The notes under the pieces are model-generated. The model searched no databases, was not told where the DNA came from, and worked only from the letters and a program-made list of their open reading frames with translations. This document shows positions 8,798 through 16,082 of a stretch of DNA of 32,419 bases, piece after piece (position 1 is the stretch's first letter; every line of letters begins with the position of its first letter). The position numbers and the translations under genes are program-made. The stretch comes from a virus: positions 1 through 32,419 of the IMG/VR virus record IMGVR_UViG_3300019889_000027; one strand, given 5' to 3'.

Positions 8798-9736
8798 ATG
8801 CCAACCAATGATTTTCTACCCTTCGCCGCAGCGGGCGGCGCTAATGTCCTCTCCCAGGCTGCCTATGCTGCTCTGACGACGCTAGTCGCTAATGGCTTCA
8901 CCGCCGGCGAGGCCGACAGCGCGCAGCTCAACAAGGTCTGGCGGCAGGCCACCATCATGGCTGCCGTAATGGGAGCGTTTATTGCCGACTTTTCGGGTCA
9001 GAATGCAGTCGACGACGGGACGACCCTGACGCTCGAATTGAACCTGTTTGCGGCGATTCGATCGATCTCGAAGCAGGGCATCGTGCTCACCGATACGGGC
9101 GCCGCCAATGCTTACACCGCGACAAACGTGCCGCCGTTCGGATCGCTGGTCTCGGGCGTCCTGCAGACGGTTCTGATCGCCCATAACAACACGGCCGCCT
9201 CCACCTACGCTCCCGACGGCCTGACGGCGAAACCGATCTTCGGGCTCAGCGGCGCCGCGCTGCAGGGCGGGGAACTGATCGCCAACCAGCTTGCGTCGCT
9301 CATGTATTCATCCACCGCAAACGGCGGTACCGGCGCATGGATCCTGCTCAGCTGCAGTGGCGGCGCGCTCCCCTGCGCCCCGGGGACAAAGAACAACCAG
9401 GCAGTGAACCTGGGTCAATTTTCGACTGCCCTATTTGCGACCAGTGCCGGGTACCAAAAATTTCCATTTGGGCTCATCGTTCAATGGGGACAAGCACAGA
9501 CCAGCGTCGCTGGCAGCGTGAATATCACATACCCAATGACGTTTCCGGGTGCAGTGGCCGCGCTTACGGTCACCGAGCGCGCGGCGGCCGTCTGGAGCAA
9601 CACAAACTCGGGATACTACGGAGCCGTGGATCTCATTTCCAACAGCGGAGCAACGATCAAATCGGCAATCTGGAACGGCACTGCGGTGACCATTGCCGGC
9701 TCAGGTGTCTTTTCTTGGATCGCGATCGGGTACTAA
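8798..9736 (+). CDS. Tail fibre protein with gp53-like C-terminal domain
   Basis: 312 residues. The N-terminal half (NDFLPFAAAGGANVLSQAAYAAL...) resembles fibre shafts that attach to baseplates, with NQAVNLGQF at about 199-207. The last 90 residues (FGLIVQWGQAQTSVAGSVNITYPMTFPGAVAALTV...FSWIAIGY) are a gp53-like receptor-binding tip. Good RBS AAGGGA 7 bases before the ATG. The fibre assembly gene follows by 4 bases. Confidence 0.8.
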   Translation: MPTNDFLPFAAAGGANVLSQAAYAALTTLVANGFTAGEADSAQLNKVWRQATIMAAVMGAFIADFSGQNAVDDGTTLTLELNLFAAIRSISKQGIVLTDTGAANAYTATNVPPFGSLVSGVLQTVLIAHNNTAASTYAPDGLTAKPIFGLSGAALQGGELIANQLASLMYSSTANGGTGAWILLSCSGGALPCAPGTKNNQAVNLGQFSTALFATSAGYQKFPFGLIVQWGQAQTSVAGSVNITYPMTFPGAVAALTVTERAAAVWSNTNSGYYGAVDLISNSGATIKSAIWNGTAVTIAGSGVFSWIAIGY

Positions 9737-9740
9737 CCAC

Positions 9741-10316
9741 ATGTCACAAAAATATGCAGCCTTCGATGAATCTGGAACGATTAACGCGTTCTACGATTCG
9801 CTGGACAGCCCCGTCCCGGAAGGGATGACCAACGTTATTGAAATCACCTTCGATCAATGGCTCGCCTGTATCTCCGAATCTGGCGCTTGGTGCGTGCAGA
9901 ATGGTGAGCTCATCCCGACTCCGCCCCTTCCGGATGAACAGTTACTGGCCGATGCAAGGACAGCGAAGACACGAGCGCTGCAAGGCGCATGCGCGCTCGC
10001 GCTTCGCTCCGGTTACTTGTCTACTTCACTCGGAACCACTCATTCCTACGGCAGCGCAGCGACTGACCAACAAAACCTCGTGGATTCGGTGGCGTCGTCG
10101 CTTATGCCCAGCTTGCCGGGCGATTGGGTGACTTACTTATGGACGGAGGCCGGGGCCGACGACTGGCTGTATACGTCGCACACAGCCGCCCAGGTGCAAC
10201 AGGTGCACAGCGACTGGATGGCGTTCCGGCAGTCACAACAGCAGAAGCTGATCACGCTCATGCAGCAGACGATTGAAGCGACTACTATCGAGGCGGTCCA
10301 AGCGATCAGTTGGTAG
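9741..10316 (+). CDS. Tail fibre assembly-like protein with DUF4376-like domain
   Basis: 191 residues starting MSQKYAAFDESGTINAFYDSLDSP, the opening seen in tail fibre assembly chaperones. The C-terminal region (TKTRALQGACALALRSGYLSTSLGTTHSYGSAATDQQNLV...VHSDWMAFRQSQQQKLITLMQQ) matches the DUF4376 pattern. The frame is open upstream to 9693, but the ATG at 9741 right after the fibre stop is the sensible start. It probably helps fold or trimerise the adjacent fibre. Confidence 0.7.
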   Translation: MSQKYAAFDESGTINAFYDSLDSPVPEGMTNVIEITFDQWLACISESGAWCVQNGELIPTPPLPDEQLLADARTAKTRALQGACALALRSGYLSTSLGTTHSYGSAATDQQNLVDSVASSLMPSLPGDWVTYLWTEAGADDWLYTSHTAAQVQQVHSDWMAFRQSQQQKLITLMQQTIEATTIEAVQAISW

Positions 10317-10352
10317 CTGCTTCCCGTCCCACGTTTTTTTAGGAGAAATTGT

Positions 10353-12362
10353 ATGCCTGATACGCCTAACGTTGGTCTGGAGGTCCCAGATCTCAATTCG
10401 TCCCAGTGGGGAACCAAGCTCAACTTCAACTGGAACCTGCTCGATACACTGCTCGGAGGATCGCAGAAGTTTCCCACCGGGGTCTTTCAGCAATCGGTCG
10501 ATCCATCCGGGCCGAGCGGTGGGACCTACCTGATTGTCAGCACCGCAAATCCCGCATCCCCAACGCTGTGGATCTTCAGCGGAGGGGTCTGGATCAAAGT
10601 CAATACACCGGGAACTTGGGGAGCCATTTCGGGCATTCTAGCGAATCAGACCGATCTAGTGGCTGCGCTGGCAGGCAAAGCACCAACTTCCGGAATAGAC
10701 GCCACTGCCATCGGTGCGGGCGATGTAAGCAGCGCTAGGTTTAGTTATCTCAATAGCCTGACGGGGAACGTTCAGTCCCAAATCAATTCAATTCCTGTCC
10801 CGACGATCTATCCGACTGGACTGATATCCCTATACGCCATGACGGATGGGTCCGGGTCAACACTCACCGACTCTTCCGGAAACGGCAATAATGCTACGCT
10901 TGCTTCCGCCGGCGCAGCTCCTACGTGGGTCACTGGTGGCCTTCACTTCGCAAATACGCAATTTGTATCCCTCCCGTCGGCGGTGAACACGGCTCGAACC
11001 ATCCAGATCTTCGCGGTTCCGGATGTTCCGGTCTACCCACCATTGACCGCCCAGCCCGATAACGTGACCATACTGCAGGGTTCAGTGGCACAGAGCATAG
11101 CGCTGAGAATGAGCCGCTTTACCGGAGACAAGGGTTATGGCGGCACGCCCTGCATGGGCCGCACCGATGCCTTGCAGCAAATTTGCTCAGCGACCAACGT
11201 CGCCGGGCCACACCTAGTCAGTTGGGTAATTAGCGCCGGGGTCTCCAAAATCTATGTGGACGGCAATGAGGTCGTCTACACCACCCATGGCTCGATGTCT
11301 TCCTCTTTGACGCTTATACAGGGTGGGGTCTGGCAGCTCGGAGGAAGTGCAATCGGAGTCAATGAATACTATTTTGGGACCGTTTTCTACGCGCTGTTTT
11401 ATTCCACGGAATTGACGCCGGAACAGATCGCACAGAACTACACAGCGGTAGCTGCGATTCTTGAAAAGCGAGGGGTGCAACTGAACTATACGCTTGGCTC
11501 AAGCGTTAGCAATCAGGCCGTTTTTGTCGGAGATTCCATCACCTATGGACAGGGGGCAACGGCCGGATTTCCCTCTCTTATTAGCACCATCAGCACCTAT
11601 ACGGTGACAAACAAAGGTATTCCCTCAATCTGGGCTCAGCAATGGAGGCCCTACCTCCCGTTCACAGTGGATCCGTTATACGGGGGCGGTGCCGCGCAGA
11701 ACATCGTGTTTGTTTTCTTGGGAACAAACGATACAGCTTTGGGCAATGTGGCGGCCGATCAGATACTCGGAAACCTTTCCGGAATCGCTAACGAGCGCCG
11801 GCAGAAGGGCTGGAAGGTAATCGTCGCAACGATGCTTTCACGAACGGGGGCCGACGCAAAGAAAAACACCCTAAATACACTGATCCGGCAGTATTGGTCG
11901 TCTTTCGCGGATGCACTGTGTGACTTTGCTGCAGATCCGTTGCTTGGCGCAGATGGAGCCAGCGCGAGCGCAACGTATTTTCAGGTTGATCACGTACATC
12001 CAACCGATGCCGGGCAGGCCCTCCTCGCCACACATGCACAGCAGACGATCAACTCGCTGTACTATCTGAACGGGAAGACGCCCACGCCGGTCACCACTGC
12101 GACCTATACAGAACTTGACGCCGACATCGTGGTCGTCTATTCCGGCGCATCTACCAGCACGATTACGCTCGTCGCTGCGACAAGTCAAACTGGACAGGTC
12201 CGCACGATTGTGAATGCCTCTGCTTCCGGCGTCACCGTTGCACCTTCCGGATCAGAAACGATCACTGGAAGCACGTCCATCGCGGCCGGTACCACTGCCA
12301 AATTCCAGGCGACTCTGGTTTCGGCCAGCGCCGGCGGTGCTTACTGGCTGCGAATCCAATAG
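10353..12362 (+). CDS. Tail fibre/tailspike with LamG-like and SGNH hydrolase domains
   Basis: 669 residues. A short N-terminal virion anchor (NVGLEVPDLNSSQWGTKLNFNWNLLDTLL) is followed by a concanavalin/LamG-like domain (about 160-370, GSGSTLTDSSGNGNNATLA...). An SGNH/GDSL hydrolase domain comes next: block I VGDS with Ser395, block III LGTND at about 456-460, block V DHVH with Asp546 and His549. A C-terminal beta region (about 580-669) follows. SGNH enzymes on phage tails usually remove O-acetyl groups from surface polysaccharides, which would fit host recognition. It has a very strong RBS (TTTTTTTAGGAG). The substrate is not deducible. Confidence 0.85.
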   Translation: MPDTPNVGLEVPDLNSSQWGTKLNFNWNLLDTLLGGSQKFPTGVFQQSVDPSGPSGGTYLIVSTANPASPTLWIFSGGVWIKVNTPGTWGAISGILANQTDLVAALAGKAPTSGIDATAIGAGDVSSARFSYLNSLTGNVQSQINSIPVPTIYPTGLISLYAMTDGSGSTLTDSSGNGNNATLASAGAAPTWVTGGLHFANTQFVSLPSAVNTARTIQIFAVPDVPVYPPLTAQPDNVTILQGSVAQSIALRMSRFTGDKGYGGTPCMGRTDALQQICSATNVAGPHLVSWVISAGVSKIYVDGNEVVYTTHGSMSSSLTLIQGGVWQLGGSAIGVNEYYFGTVFYALFYSTELTPEQIAQNYTAVAAILEKRGVQLNYTLGSSVSNQAVFVGDSITYGQGATAGFPSLISTISTYTVTNKGIPSIWAQQWRPYLPFTVDPLYGGGAAQNIVFVFLGTNDTALGNVAADQILGNLSGIANERRQKGWKVIVATMLSRTGADAKKNTLNTLIRQYWSSFADALCDFAADPLLGADGASASATYFQVDHVHPTDAGQALLATHAQQTINSLYYLNGKTPTPVTTATYTELDADIVVVYSGASTSTITLVAATSQTGQVRTIVNASASGVTVAPSGSETITGSTSIAAGTTAKFQATLVSASAGGAYWLRIQ

Positions 12363-12413
12363 ACTGCTCTCGCTTAATCTACTAAGTCACTTACTCGCCA
12401 AGGAAATCACATC

Positions 12414-12824
12414 ATGAGTTTTTTCGGATTCTTCGGGAAGATCGCGCACGCGTTTGCCTCGCCGCCGGCGACGCAGTTCGCCACCTCGCTCGGGAGCGCC
12501 TTGGTGGGCACTCTCAACCCGGGCCTGGGCACACTCGTAGAGATGGTCGGCAACGCTGCTTATGCCGTCGAGATGAAATCGGCATCGGCGCCTGGCCAGG
12601 AGAAGAAAGACCAGGTGAAGCAGATCCTCGACGTAACCTCGCCTGTTACGCTGCAGCTGCTGGCTGCGGTCACCGGGCGCGCGATCAGTGACCCGAGCGC
12701 GCTTGCGCCGGTGCTCGACCGGCTGATCGATGACATTGTCGCGTTGTTCAACACGCTCGGCGTCTTTCAGAAACCTTCTGATCCGCTTACCCTAGCGGCT
12801 CCTGCGCCAGCTCCTGCGCAATGA
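12414..12824 (+). CDS. Hypothetical phage protein ahead of the lysis genes
   Basis: 136 residues, first gene of the coupled block up to 14171. It begins MSFFGFFGKIAHAFASPPATQFATSLGSALVG, continues with an amphipathic helical region and ends in an Ala-Pro tail (APAPAPAQ). No catalytic motif is seen. Its stop overlaps the next start (ATGA). Position suggests a virion-end or lysis-associated role. Confidence 0.6.
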   Translation: MSFFGFFGKIAHAFASPPATQFATSLGSALVGTLNPGLGTLVEMVGNAAYAVEMKSASAPGQEKKDQVKQILDVTSPVTLQLLAAVTGRAISDPSALAPVLDRLIDDIVALFNTLGVFQKPSDPLTLAAPAPAPAQ

Positions 12825-13045
12825 ACTCGCTGGATTCGCCGGGCGGGCATATTCTGATCACGCTGATGATCTTTGCGACTGGCATTGTCATGTACATCAA
12901 GGGCATCGAATACGGCAAAGAGATCAGTGCCGGCGCGCTCGGCAGCCTGTGGACGTTGCTGCAGACCAGGCGCACCGGTCAGCAGATCTTGAACCAGGGC
13001 GCAACCATCGTCCAGGGCGTGACGGATAACACGGAGAGCCACTGA
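12821..13045 (+). CDS. Small one-TM protein, holin candidate
   Basis: 74 residues with one clear membrane segment (ILITLMIFATGIVMYIKGI, about 11-29) followed by a helical tail ending TDNTESH. ATGA overlap with the previous gene and TGATG overlap with the glucosaminidase gene. Size and position are those of a holin or holin-like protein, but there is no specific family signature. Confidence 0.6.
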   Translation: MNSLDSPGGHILITLMIFATGIVMYIKGIEYGKEISAGALGSLWTLLQTRRTGQQILNQGATIVQGVTDNTESH

Positions 13046-13527
13046 TGCTGAGCGACCAACAAGAGCAAAACCTGAAGGCCGCGGCTCCGGCCGCCCTGCG
13101 AACCGAAGAGGCGACCGGAATGCCGGCGCGCGTGACGCTTGCGCAGTGGGTCGAGGAGTCCGGCTGGGGGACGCATGCGCCGGGGTGCAACTGCTTCGGC
13201 ATCAAATCCTATACCGGCTGCTACGGCACCCAGATCCTGATGACCAGGGAAGGGAACAATCTCAAGCAGATACCGCAGACCTTTGCCACCTTCCCAAGCT
13301 CCGAGGCCTGCTTCACCTATCACGCGAGGCTGATCACCACCGGCCAGCGTTACGGCCGCGCGTGGATGGGCTACGCGGCCAGCCGGAACTCCGAGCAATT
13401 GATTCGCGACATCGCCCCGATTTATGCGCCGGGAAACGATAAATATGCGACCAACGTGCTCGGCCACTTTCGCGACCAGCGAATTATCGACGCTCTGCAG
13501 AACGCGAGCACAACTCCGAACGCATGA
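13045..13527 (+). CDS. Endolysin: FlgJ-type N-acetylglucosaminidase
   Basis: 160 residues forming a single glucosaminidase domain. AQWVEESGWG (Glu38 the likely acid) is the catalytic motif of the FlgJ/LytF_4 group. NCFGIKSYTGCYG, FATFPSSEACFTYHARLIT and YATDxxYA-like NDKYATNVLGHFRDQRI follow in the expected order. It cleaves peptidoglycan glycan strands at lysis. No signal peptide is seen, so export would need a holin. Two extra cysteines lie around the NCFGIKSYTGC segment. Confidence 0.85.
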   Translation: MLSDQQEQNLKAAAPAALRTEEATGMPARVTLAQWVEESGWGTHAPGCNCFGIKSYTGCYGTQILMTREGNNLKQIPQTFATFPSSEACFTYHARLITTGQRYGRAWMGYAASRNSEQLIRDIAPIYAPGNDKYATNVLGHFRDQRIIDALQNASTTPNA

Positions 13528-14171
13528 CGACGCCGCAACCGCCACCTGGCCAGCAGACGCCCGAAGCACCGCCGACGCCGGCCGCAGAAGAACACGCGTC
13601 GATGCTGGTCGAGTGGCGCAACCGGTTGCACGAGATCACGCTTCTGATCGCGTGCGCCACGATGATGATCCTTTCCTGGAGTGCGCTGTCGGTTGCCGGC
13701 GACATTCATGCCGCCAGGGTCGACCAGGTCGAATCCGGTGCCGCTGGAAAGGCAGTGATCTTCGCCAAAATCGACGAGTTTTTAGGCGTCTCCAAGCAAT
13801 TCCTAGTGATCTTGCGCGTGCTCGAATCTCGCCTCGATACCCAGCTCACGCAAGTGCGATCGCAAGTACAGCAATCGAGTGAAGATTCCAACAAGACCGC
13901 GCAGAAGGCGATCGCTGCGGCGGCCGACGCCGTCAGCCAAACCAGCGAGAAAGCCGACCAGGTGATCAGCGCGGTCCAAGACAACAAGCCGCTGGCGCCG
14001 GTGGTGCATGTCGAGGCTCCCAAGCCGCCGGATATGCCGCCAGTGATAGTCTCACCAGTTATACCGGCACCGCCTCCGCTTGAGAACCCGACCGCAGAGC
14101 CGCCTCCACAAAGGCGAGGGTTCGGGCAGTGGCTGAAGAAAGTATTCTCGTTTTCGAAGAAGAAGGACTGA
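13524..14171 (+). CDS. One-TM coiled-coil protein with Pro-rich ends, spanin-like
   Basis: 215 residues. A Pro-rich cytoplasmic-type N-terminus (1-25), a membrane segment (about 38-58, EITLLIACATMMILSWSALSV), a helical coiled-coil-like region (about 60-150) rich in Gln, Ser and Ala, and a Pro-rich C-terminus ending with basic KKVFSFSKKKD. It overlaps the endolysin stop by ATGA. The topology resembles an inner-membrane spanin or lysis regulator, but no lipobox or Rz motif is visible. Confidence 0.6.
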   Translation: MTTPQPPPGQQTPEAPPTPAAEEHASMLVEWRNRLHEITLLIACATMMILSWSALSVAGDIHAARVDQVESGAAGKAVIFAKIDEFLGVSKQFLVILRVLESRLDTQLTQVRSQVQQSSEDSNKTAQKAIAAAADAVSQTSEKADQVISAVQDNKPLAPVVHVEAPKPPDMPPVIVSPVIPAPPPLENPTAEPPPQRRGFGQWLKKVFSFSKKKD

Positions 14172-14179
14172 GCGATGAC

Positions 14180-14476
14180 ATGGCAGAGTCTACGCACAGG
14201 CCGGATCCCTACAGCGGGCCCACACCACCGTCCTGGAAAACGATACTCGACTATGGGTGGAAAGCAGCGTTCATTCTCTTATTGTTGGGTCGAACGTACT
14301 GGACCAGCGAGGCGTCAAAGACCGAAATCGCGGAACTTAAGGCGAATTACGAGGCATTGCAAAAGAGCTTTATCACGATCGACAAAGATCTGACCAAGGT
14401 GCAAGCGCAGATAGAAATACTGCAGGCAGAGCGGCAACAACAGATCATCGCCGCGCAGCAACAACGGAATCGGTAA
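14180..14476 (+). CDS. Small TM plus coiled-coil protein of the lysis block
   Basis: 98 residues from the ATG at 14180; the frame opens earlier, at 14129, inside the upstream gene. It has a hydrophobic segment (WKAAFILLLLG, about 26-36) and a coiled coil (EIAELKANYEALQKSFITIDKDLTKVQAQIEILQAERQQQ). It is the last gene of the late rightward operon, ending 3 bases before a hairpin. Similar small proteins in lysis cassettes act as spanin partners or antiholins; which applies here is unknown. Confidence 0.55.
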   Translation: MAESTHRPDPYSGPTPPSWKTILDYGWKAAFILLLLGRTYWTSEASKTEIAELKANYEALQKSFITIDKDLTKVQAQIEILQAERQQQIIAAQQQRNR

Positions 14477-14478
14477 AA

Positions 14479-14497
14479 AAGCCGCCGGGCGCGGCTT
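14479..14497 (-). terminator. Hairpin with T-run on the minus strand
   Basis: A perfect 7-bp stem AAGCCGC / GCGGCTT with a 5-base loop. The A-run 14475-14480 becomes a T-run on the minus strand, so it would end leftward transcripts from the 14816-15277 gene before they enter the late operon. Confidence 0.55.
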
Positions 14498-14708
14498 AAG
14501 CGGTACTCCCGGTTTTGGGTAATAGAAATGAGGCAGCGCAACCGGGCGCGCGTCTCATTTCTATTACTTTTCCACCATCCAGTCGGTCGTTCGGCGCTGT
14601 CGACTCTTGATCCATGCGAGCAAGCACCCTGGCAAATTCCTTTGCTACTTTCCGCTCACTCGCAGTGCGTTGGCTTTCGGCAATTGAGGAGTTTTGATGA
14701 AAACTCAT
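14496..14708 (-). CDS. Possible small protein, weakly supported
   Basis: 70 residues from an ATG at 14708 (MSFHQNSSIAESQRTASERK...). The middle (SERKVAKEFARVLARMDQES) reads like a real amphipathic helix, but there is no clear RBS, and the 3' half runs through the 14519-14567 hairpin. It is as likely to be a chance ORF in the intergenic region. Confidence 0.25.
   Translation of the reverse strand: MSFHQNSSIAESQRTASERKVAKEFARVLARMDQESTAPNDRLDGGKVIEMRRAPGCAASFLLPKTGSTA
14519..14567 (+). terminator. 14-bp perfect inverted repeat followed by TTTT
   Basis: GTAATAGAAATGAG at 14519-14532 is exactly repeated in inverse at 14554-14567, with a GC-rich 21-base loop that can pair further (GCGC arms), then TTTT. 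Lying after the last late gene, it is a plausible rightward terminator. The AT-rich stem is unusual, and a protein-binding site is the alternative. Apart from this, 14477-14815 holds only one weak minus-strand ORF and a 7-bp inverted repeat GAGTTTT/AAAACTC at 14689-14706. Confidence 0.45.
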
Positions 14709-14815
14709 AGGCTTTTTTGGAGTGTTTTTACGATAACACCGAACAGCAATACTGCAACAAATTGTGAACGGTGAATTAACAATCCTGCATATGAGAGCAC
14801 ATTCGTGCCCGTTTG

Positions 14816-15277
14816 TCACTCGGCTTTCGCAATGAGTTGATCGACTTGATCGCCGCTCCGGCGCTCTTCGCCCCACAATTTAATCGCGCGCCGCGTTGCC
14901 TCTGCATCCGGACCTGAAAGTAGATAACCAATTTCGTTCAGTGTGACATCGTCGCGAATTAACGAGTTCATCCAATCGAGGAATACCGTCACTCCGTGAT
15001 GCATTGCGGGCGCTTCGGCGAGCAGGATCCGCTCCAATGTTTCGTGCTGTTTCCGGTGCGCCGGGTGATAGCGAGCGCCACCAGCTCCCGCCGCTCCGGA
15101 CCCCGACGTCGACACGCCGGCAGCGCTCCCGTTATTCAGCCAGCCCAGCCATAGGGCCTCGCCGATCTTTTGCCACTTTTTACCGGACTTGGACCGCTTA
15201 TCTTCGAGCGCGATGAATTCCGGATCAGTGAATCGGACGGTGATCTTGCGAGGCTTTGGCTCTTTGCTTTCTTGCAT
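14816..15277 (-). CDS. RHH-like DNA-binding protein of the regulatory region
   Basis: 153 residues from the ATG at 15277, chosen because GGGAG lies 8 bases upstream; the frame opens to 15343. The N-terminus PRKITVRFTDPEFIALEDKRSKSGKKWQKIGEALWLGWLN looks like a ribbon-helix-helix or related DNA-binding fold. A Gly/Ser/Ala linker and a second helical domain (HRKQHETLERILLAEAPAMHHGVTVFLDWMNSLI...) follow. It is transcribed divergently from the RHH gene at 15419. Likely a regulator of lysogeny or copy control; target unknown. Confidence 0.6.
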   Translation of the reverse strand: MQESKEPKPRKITVRFTDPEFIALEDKRSKSGKKWQKIGEALWLGWLNNGSAAGVSTSGSGAAGAGGARYHPAHRKQHETLERILLAEAPAMHHGVTVFLDWMNSLIRDDVTLNEIGYLLSGPDAEATRRAIKLWGEERRSGDQVDQLIAKAE

Positions 15278-15325
15278 TCGATCTCCCATGGTTTTTGTTC
15301 TGTCCCTTTTGTCCCTTGAATATCC

Positions 15326-15337
15326 CGTAACGTTACG
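15326..15337. promoter_or_regulatory. 12-bp perfect palindrome in divergent promoter region
   Basis: CGTAACGTTACG lies 49 bases upstream of the minus-strand RHH-like gene, next to a direct repeat TGTCCCTTT/TGTCCCTTG. Likely operator for one of the two divergent RHH regulators. Confidence 0.4.
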
Positions 15338-15365
15338 TTCCACCTGGGCATGGCCGCCGCAGATA

Positions 15366-15394
15366 TTGACGGCATGCCGTTAAATGAGTAGCAT
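15366..15394 (+). promoter_or_regulatory. Candidate promoter with 18-bp operator palindrome
   Basis: TTGACGGCATGCCGTTAA (15366-15383) is palindromic at 16 of 18 positions and contains the -35 hexamer TTGACG. A -10-like TAGCAT follows after 17 bases (15389-15394). It drives the RHH gene at 15419. An ATGGCG/CGCCAT inverted repeat (15393-15411) lies just downstream. A sister site occurs at 15776. Confidence 0.5.
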
Positions 15395-15418
15395 GGCGAA
15401 TAGGACGCCATTTACATA

Positions 15419-15673
15419 ATGTCTACATTTTCCCATGACGCCATTGACGCCGTACCTCGCTCGGCCGCCAAGGACCTGCGCAGAATCACGGTTCGCGTGA
15501 CTCCCGACCTCCGCAAACGCTTCTACCATCAGGCTATTCAGGAGGATAAGAAGCTCAATCACCTAGCGGTGACAGCCCTGGAGGAATACCTGCGCCGCAA
15601 AGCCTCCGCAAGCCCTGGTTCGACTAAGCATCACCAGGATGGCGGCAAGTCGCCGGACCCCGTCAACGCATAG
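15419..15673 (+). CDS. RHH (Arc/CopG-type) DNA-binding protein, candidate repressor
   Basis: 84 residues. The core RRITVRVTPDLRKRFYHQAIQEDKKLNHLAVTALEEYLRRK is a classic ribbon-helix-helix: a basic beta strand, two helices and a turn. The N- and C-terminal tails are polar. Alone between two promoter regions carrying related palindromes, it is the best candidate for the repressor that controls the early operon and itself; this is inferred from position, not shown. Confidence 0.7.
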   Translation: MSTFSHDAIDAVPRSAAKDLRRITVRVTPDLRKRFYHQAIQEDKKLNHLAVTALEEYLRRKASASPGSTKHHQDGGKSPDPVNA

Positions 15674-15775
15674 GAGTCACGGTACTAGTGATAATTCCTG
15701 TGTTCCGGAGAAATGCGCGCTTTGAGGGTCCTGGCAGGCTTGCCAACTATTCGCCGCAATGGCGTCATTTCTGTA

Positions 15776-15804
15776 TTGACGGCATGGCGTCAAGACGCTA
15801 TGTT
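15776..15804 (+). promoter_or_regulatory. Candidate early promoter with operator palindrome
   Basis: TTGACGGCATGGCGTCAA (15776-15793) differs from the 15366 site at two positions and is itself a near-perfect palindrome. It includes the -35 TTGACG; TATGTT sits 17 bases later (15799-15804). It would drive the long early operon starting at 15874. The same palindrome over both promoters points to one shared repressor. Confidence 0.55.
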
Positions 15805-15824
15805 GTGTCAGAAGGGTTTTGACA

Positions 15825-15848
15825 GCGGATGTGCTCGAACACATCCGC
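15825..15848 (+). other. Leader hairpin of the early transcript
   Basis: GCGGATGTG and CACATCCGC form a perfect 9-bp stem with a 6-base loop, between the candidate promoter and the first early gene. No T-run follows, so it is not a simple terminator. It may stabilise the 5' end or be a regulatory structure. The rest of 15674-15873 shows no gene. Confidence 0.5.
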
Positions 15849-15873
15849 CGTCCAGGGAAGGTTTACCTAAGCA

Positions 15874-16080
15874 ATGCAAGCAAACACGCAATCGAGCATA
15901 ACACCAACCGAGACGAATGTGCGCACTAATCTTTCGACAGCATTTCGACAAATCGAAGAATCGGCCGATGAGTTCCAAAAGCCGCTAAGTCCCGCACTTC
16001 TACTCAGAATTGCCAGCAATTTGGCACAAGCCGCCGAGCTTGTCCGATTGGCCGCCGCCGTCCTGCAGGGAGCCGTATAG
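15874..16080 (+). CDS. Small hypothetical early protein
   Basis: 68 residues, mostly helical (TNLSTAFRQIEESADEFQKPLSPALLLRIASNLAQAAELVRLAAAVL). AGGGAAGG is present but 14 bases before the ATG. First gene of the early operon, ending 2 bases before the nuclease start. No family recognised. Confidence 0.55.
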   Translation: MQANTQSSITPTETNVRTNLSTAFRQIEESADEFQKPLSPALLLRIASNLAQAAELVRLAAAVLQGAV

Positions 16081-16082
16081 CC

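Noticed and set aside
15436-15453. TGACGCCAT/TGACGCCGT repeat considered as another par iteron cluster
   Set aside because: Spacing is 9 bp and it lies in the RHH gene start; it does not fit the 12-bp register.
15713-15901. 62-residue plus ORF over the early promoter
   Set aside because: Runs through the operator and leader hairpin, has no RBS, and overlaps the start of the 15874 gene in another frame.
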